The position numbers were made by a program, and so were the translations under genes. The notes under the pieces were generated by a model. The model did not search any database. It saw nothing but the letters and a program-made list of their open reading frames with translations, and was not told the DNA's origin. Source: Mycobacterium sp. 1245111.1 (GTDB lineage Bacteria; Actinomycetota; Actinomycetes; Mycobacteriales; Mycobacteriaceae). Taken from it: a stretch of DNA of 47,458 bases. The stretch's first letter is position 1. Each line of letters opens with the position of its first letter. The stretch is from contig NZ_LZLV01000002.1 in assembly GCF_001673405.1 (NCBI RefSeq), positions 1 through 47,458 on the forward strand. The letters are read 5' to 3'. Below are positions 46,368 through 47,458 of the stretch, in pieces.

Positions 46368-47174
46368 TCAGCGGGTGGGCTGACGGGTCAGCCACCGCTG
46401 CCAGTCGGCGACTATCCCGGCTTCGTCGGTGCCGAGCACGTCGTGGACGGCGGAGGGCAGGTCGGCATGCCGGTAGCCACAGGCGGCGACGTAGAGCGCG
46501 CGCAGCGTCGGCGCCCCGCGGGTGTCCGCGACGAACAACGCGAACAGCCAGGCGCGGTCGTAGGCCTGCGACCGTTGCGGGCCGGGGTCGGCGAGGTCGG
46601 TGTCGGACGGCAGGGCGGCGGGCGGCGGTATTTGAGGCAGCGGGGTGTGCGGCCGTGCGACGTAGTCCGCGACGCCTTCGGTGAGCCACCGGGGCGCGTC
46701 CAACGCCGTGTCGGCGCGGGCGGCGTAGTGAAAAAGCTCGTGGGTCAACACGATTCGCAATGCACGCTCGTTCATGTCCGCCGCGCCGGGCGCGAACACG
46801 ATCCGCTGACCGAACGCGATCCGCCGCGCCGGGTCGACGCGGTCGGCGACCGCGATCGCGGCGATATCGGCCCACTGTCCGGCCGGACCGCCGCCGGCCT
46901 TCGCCTCGAACTGCGGCTGGGTGCCGGTGGCGAGGACGTCGATGTCGTGGGGCCAGTCGCGGCCCCAGAATGCGTCCACTGCGGCGATCGCCGGGCCCAT
47001 GTCCGCGGCGATGCGAGTCAGCAGGACGTGCTGCCGCGATCCGCCGAGATTGGCCATCCGCACGGTGCGGTCGCCGACGTCGAGACGCTGCGGTGCGCTG
47101 ACCGACGGCGGCGGCGACGGGGCGTGGCTCGGCCTGGCCGCCAGGAGGGCGCCGACGATCACCTCGGCGAGCAA
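46368..47174 (-). CDS. Predicted secreted HExxH metallopeptidase-like protein (Rv2189c-like)
   Basis: A ~268-residue exported protein with a gluzincin-type site: HELFH (145-149) in RIVLTHELFHYAARAD, and WLTEGVADY (163-171), where Glu 166 would be the third zinc ligand. This resembles peptidase MA-like domains. The hydrophobic N-terminus EVIVGALLAARPSHAP looks like a signal peptide, and upstream in-frame codons read KRRLLACVLLAEV, a typical n-region. Yet no ATG, GTG or TTG precedes KRR before an in-frame stop. TTG 47174 is the first canonical start and cuts off the basic part. The true start is therefore uncertain. It lies just downstream of the NlpC/P60 gene. Proteolysis is predicted from motifs only. 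Confidence 0.75.
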   Translation of the reverse strand: MLAEVIVGALLAARPSHAPSPPPSVSAPQRLDVGDRTVRMANLGGSRQHVLLTRIAADMGPAIAAVDAFWGRDWPHDIDVLATGTQPQFEAKAGGGPAGQWADIAAIAVADRVDPARRIAFGQRIVFAPGAADMNERALRIVLTHELFHYAARADTALDAPRWLTEGVADYVARPHTPLPQIPPPAALPSDTDLADPGPQRSQAYDRAWLFALFVADTRGAPTLRALYVAACGYRHADLPSAVHDVLGTDEAGIVADWQRWLTRQPTR

Positions 47175-47202
47175 AACGCAGGCCAGCAGCCGGCGCTTGG
47201 CG

Positions 47203-47458
47203 TTAGTAGCGGCGGGCGTCGTAGATCGGGCCGGAGGAGTTCATCGGCACGACCCGCACCGGCACGCCATAGGTGGACGAGTGGATCATCAGGCCGTCAC
47301 CGATATAGAGGCCCGCGTGCGAGGCATCGGAGTAGAAGGTCAGCACGTCACCGGGCTGCAGGTCGGACAGCGCGACCGGCTGTCCACCGTGTGCCAGCGC
47401 CTGGCTGGAGTGCGGCAGCGCGATGCCGGCCTGCTGGAACGCCCACATCACCAGGCCC
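47203..47458 (-). CDS. NlpC/P60 peptidoglycan endopeptidase, 3' part (Rv2190c/RipC-like)
   Basis: The last ~84 codons of an NlpC/P60 hydrolase; the 5' part lies beyond the window. It reads in from GLVMWAFQQAGIALPHSSQA, the stretch after the catalytic Cys (DCSGL-type motif, just outside). LQPGDVLTFYSDASHAGLYI carries the catalytic His, and GDGLMIHSSTYG the third polar His. The end VRVVPMNSSGPIYDARRY is typical. Such enzymes cut D-iGlu-mDAP bonds in peptidoglycan. By position it is Rv2190c (RipC). It probably forms a transcription unit with the metallopeptidase-like gene and pimB'. Confidence 0.9.
   Translation of the reverse strand, partial: GLVMWAFQQAGIALPHSSQALAHGGQPVALSDLQPGDVLTFYSDASHAGLYIGDGLMIHSSTYGVPVRVVPMNSSGPIYDARRY

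Overview
The window is high-GC actinobacterial DNA. It matches, gene for gene, the division and cell wall (dcw) region of Mycobacterium, from the orthologue of M. tuberculosis Rv2143 at the left edge to Rv2190c at the right edge. The genus call rests on order plus content: wag31-yggT-sepF-yggS-yfiH-ftsZ-ftsQ-murCG-ftsW-murD-mraY-murFE, then pbpB-ftsL-rsmH-mraZ, then lppM, the flavin-free MTHFR, idsA2, mptA, pknL, aroG, mptC, the Rv2182c-Rv2187 block, pimB' and an NlpC/P60 hydrolase. I cannot name the species. The M. tuberculosis insertions I know of here (IS6110, a PE_PGRS gene, the Rv2177c transposase) are absent, so a non-tuberculous species is likely.

Layout. 1-841: short leader and a phosphoribosyltransferase on the plus strand. 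838-17395: minus-strand division and peptidoglycan precursor genes, many joined by 4-base ATGA/GTGA overlaps. An MmpS-like secreted protein gene sits between ftsZ and ftsQ. 17396-18754: divergent intergenic region and two tandem DUF732 secreted proteins on the plus strand. 18757-23429: pbpB, ftsL, rsmH, mraZ (minus), preceded by four phased TGGNG boxes that look like the MraZ operator. 23682-24126: DUF3040 membrane protein with a strong intrinsic terminator. 24345-31076: acetyltransferase, LppM, MTHFR, IdsA2, MptA, the PknL substrate Rv2175c and PknL. 31074-31188: a perfect 54-bp tandem repeat between pknL and aroG. 31181-35416: aroG, an exoribonuclease, a membrane protein and mptC.

35434-38523 is an accessory cassette absent from M. 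tuberculosis at this place, as I recall it: an alpha/beta hydrolase divergent from a fumarylacetoacetase-fold hydrolase plus a TetR regulator. Two copies of an inverted repeat bracket the shared promoter. 38520-46346 returns to the conserved order (plsC, Rv2183c-Rv2186c, fadD15, pimB'), with a YbdK-type carboxylate-amine ligase inserted between fadD15 and pimB'. The right end holds a predicted secreted HExxH metalloprotease and the 3' part of an NlpC/P60 gene cut by the window edge.

Together the genes cover peptidoglycan precursor synthesis (MurC-G, MraY), septum assembly (FtsZ, SepF, FtsQ, FtsL, FtsW, PbpB), polar growth (Wag31), lipomannan and PIM mannosylation (MptA, MptC, PimB'), phospholipid acylation and a Ser/Thr kinase. 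No tRNA, rRNA, CRISPR array or transposase was seen. The most interesting points are the TetR/hydrolase cassette with its paired operators, the DUF732 duplication that carried along the 3' end of pbpB, the MmpS-like gene inside the ftsZ-ftsQ interval, and the MraZ boxes.
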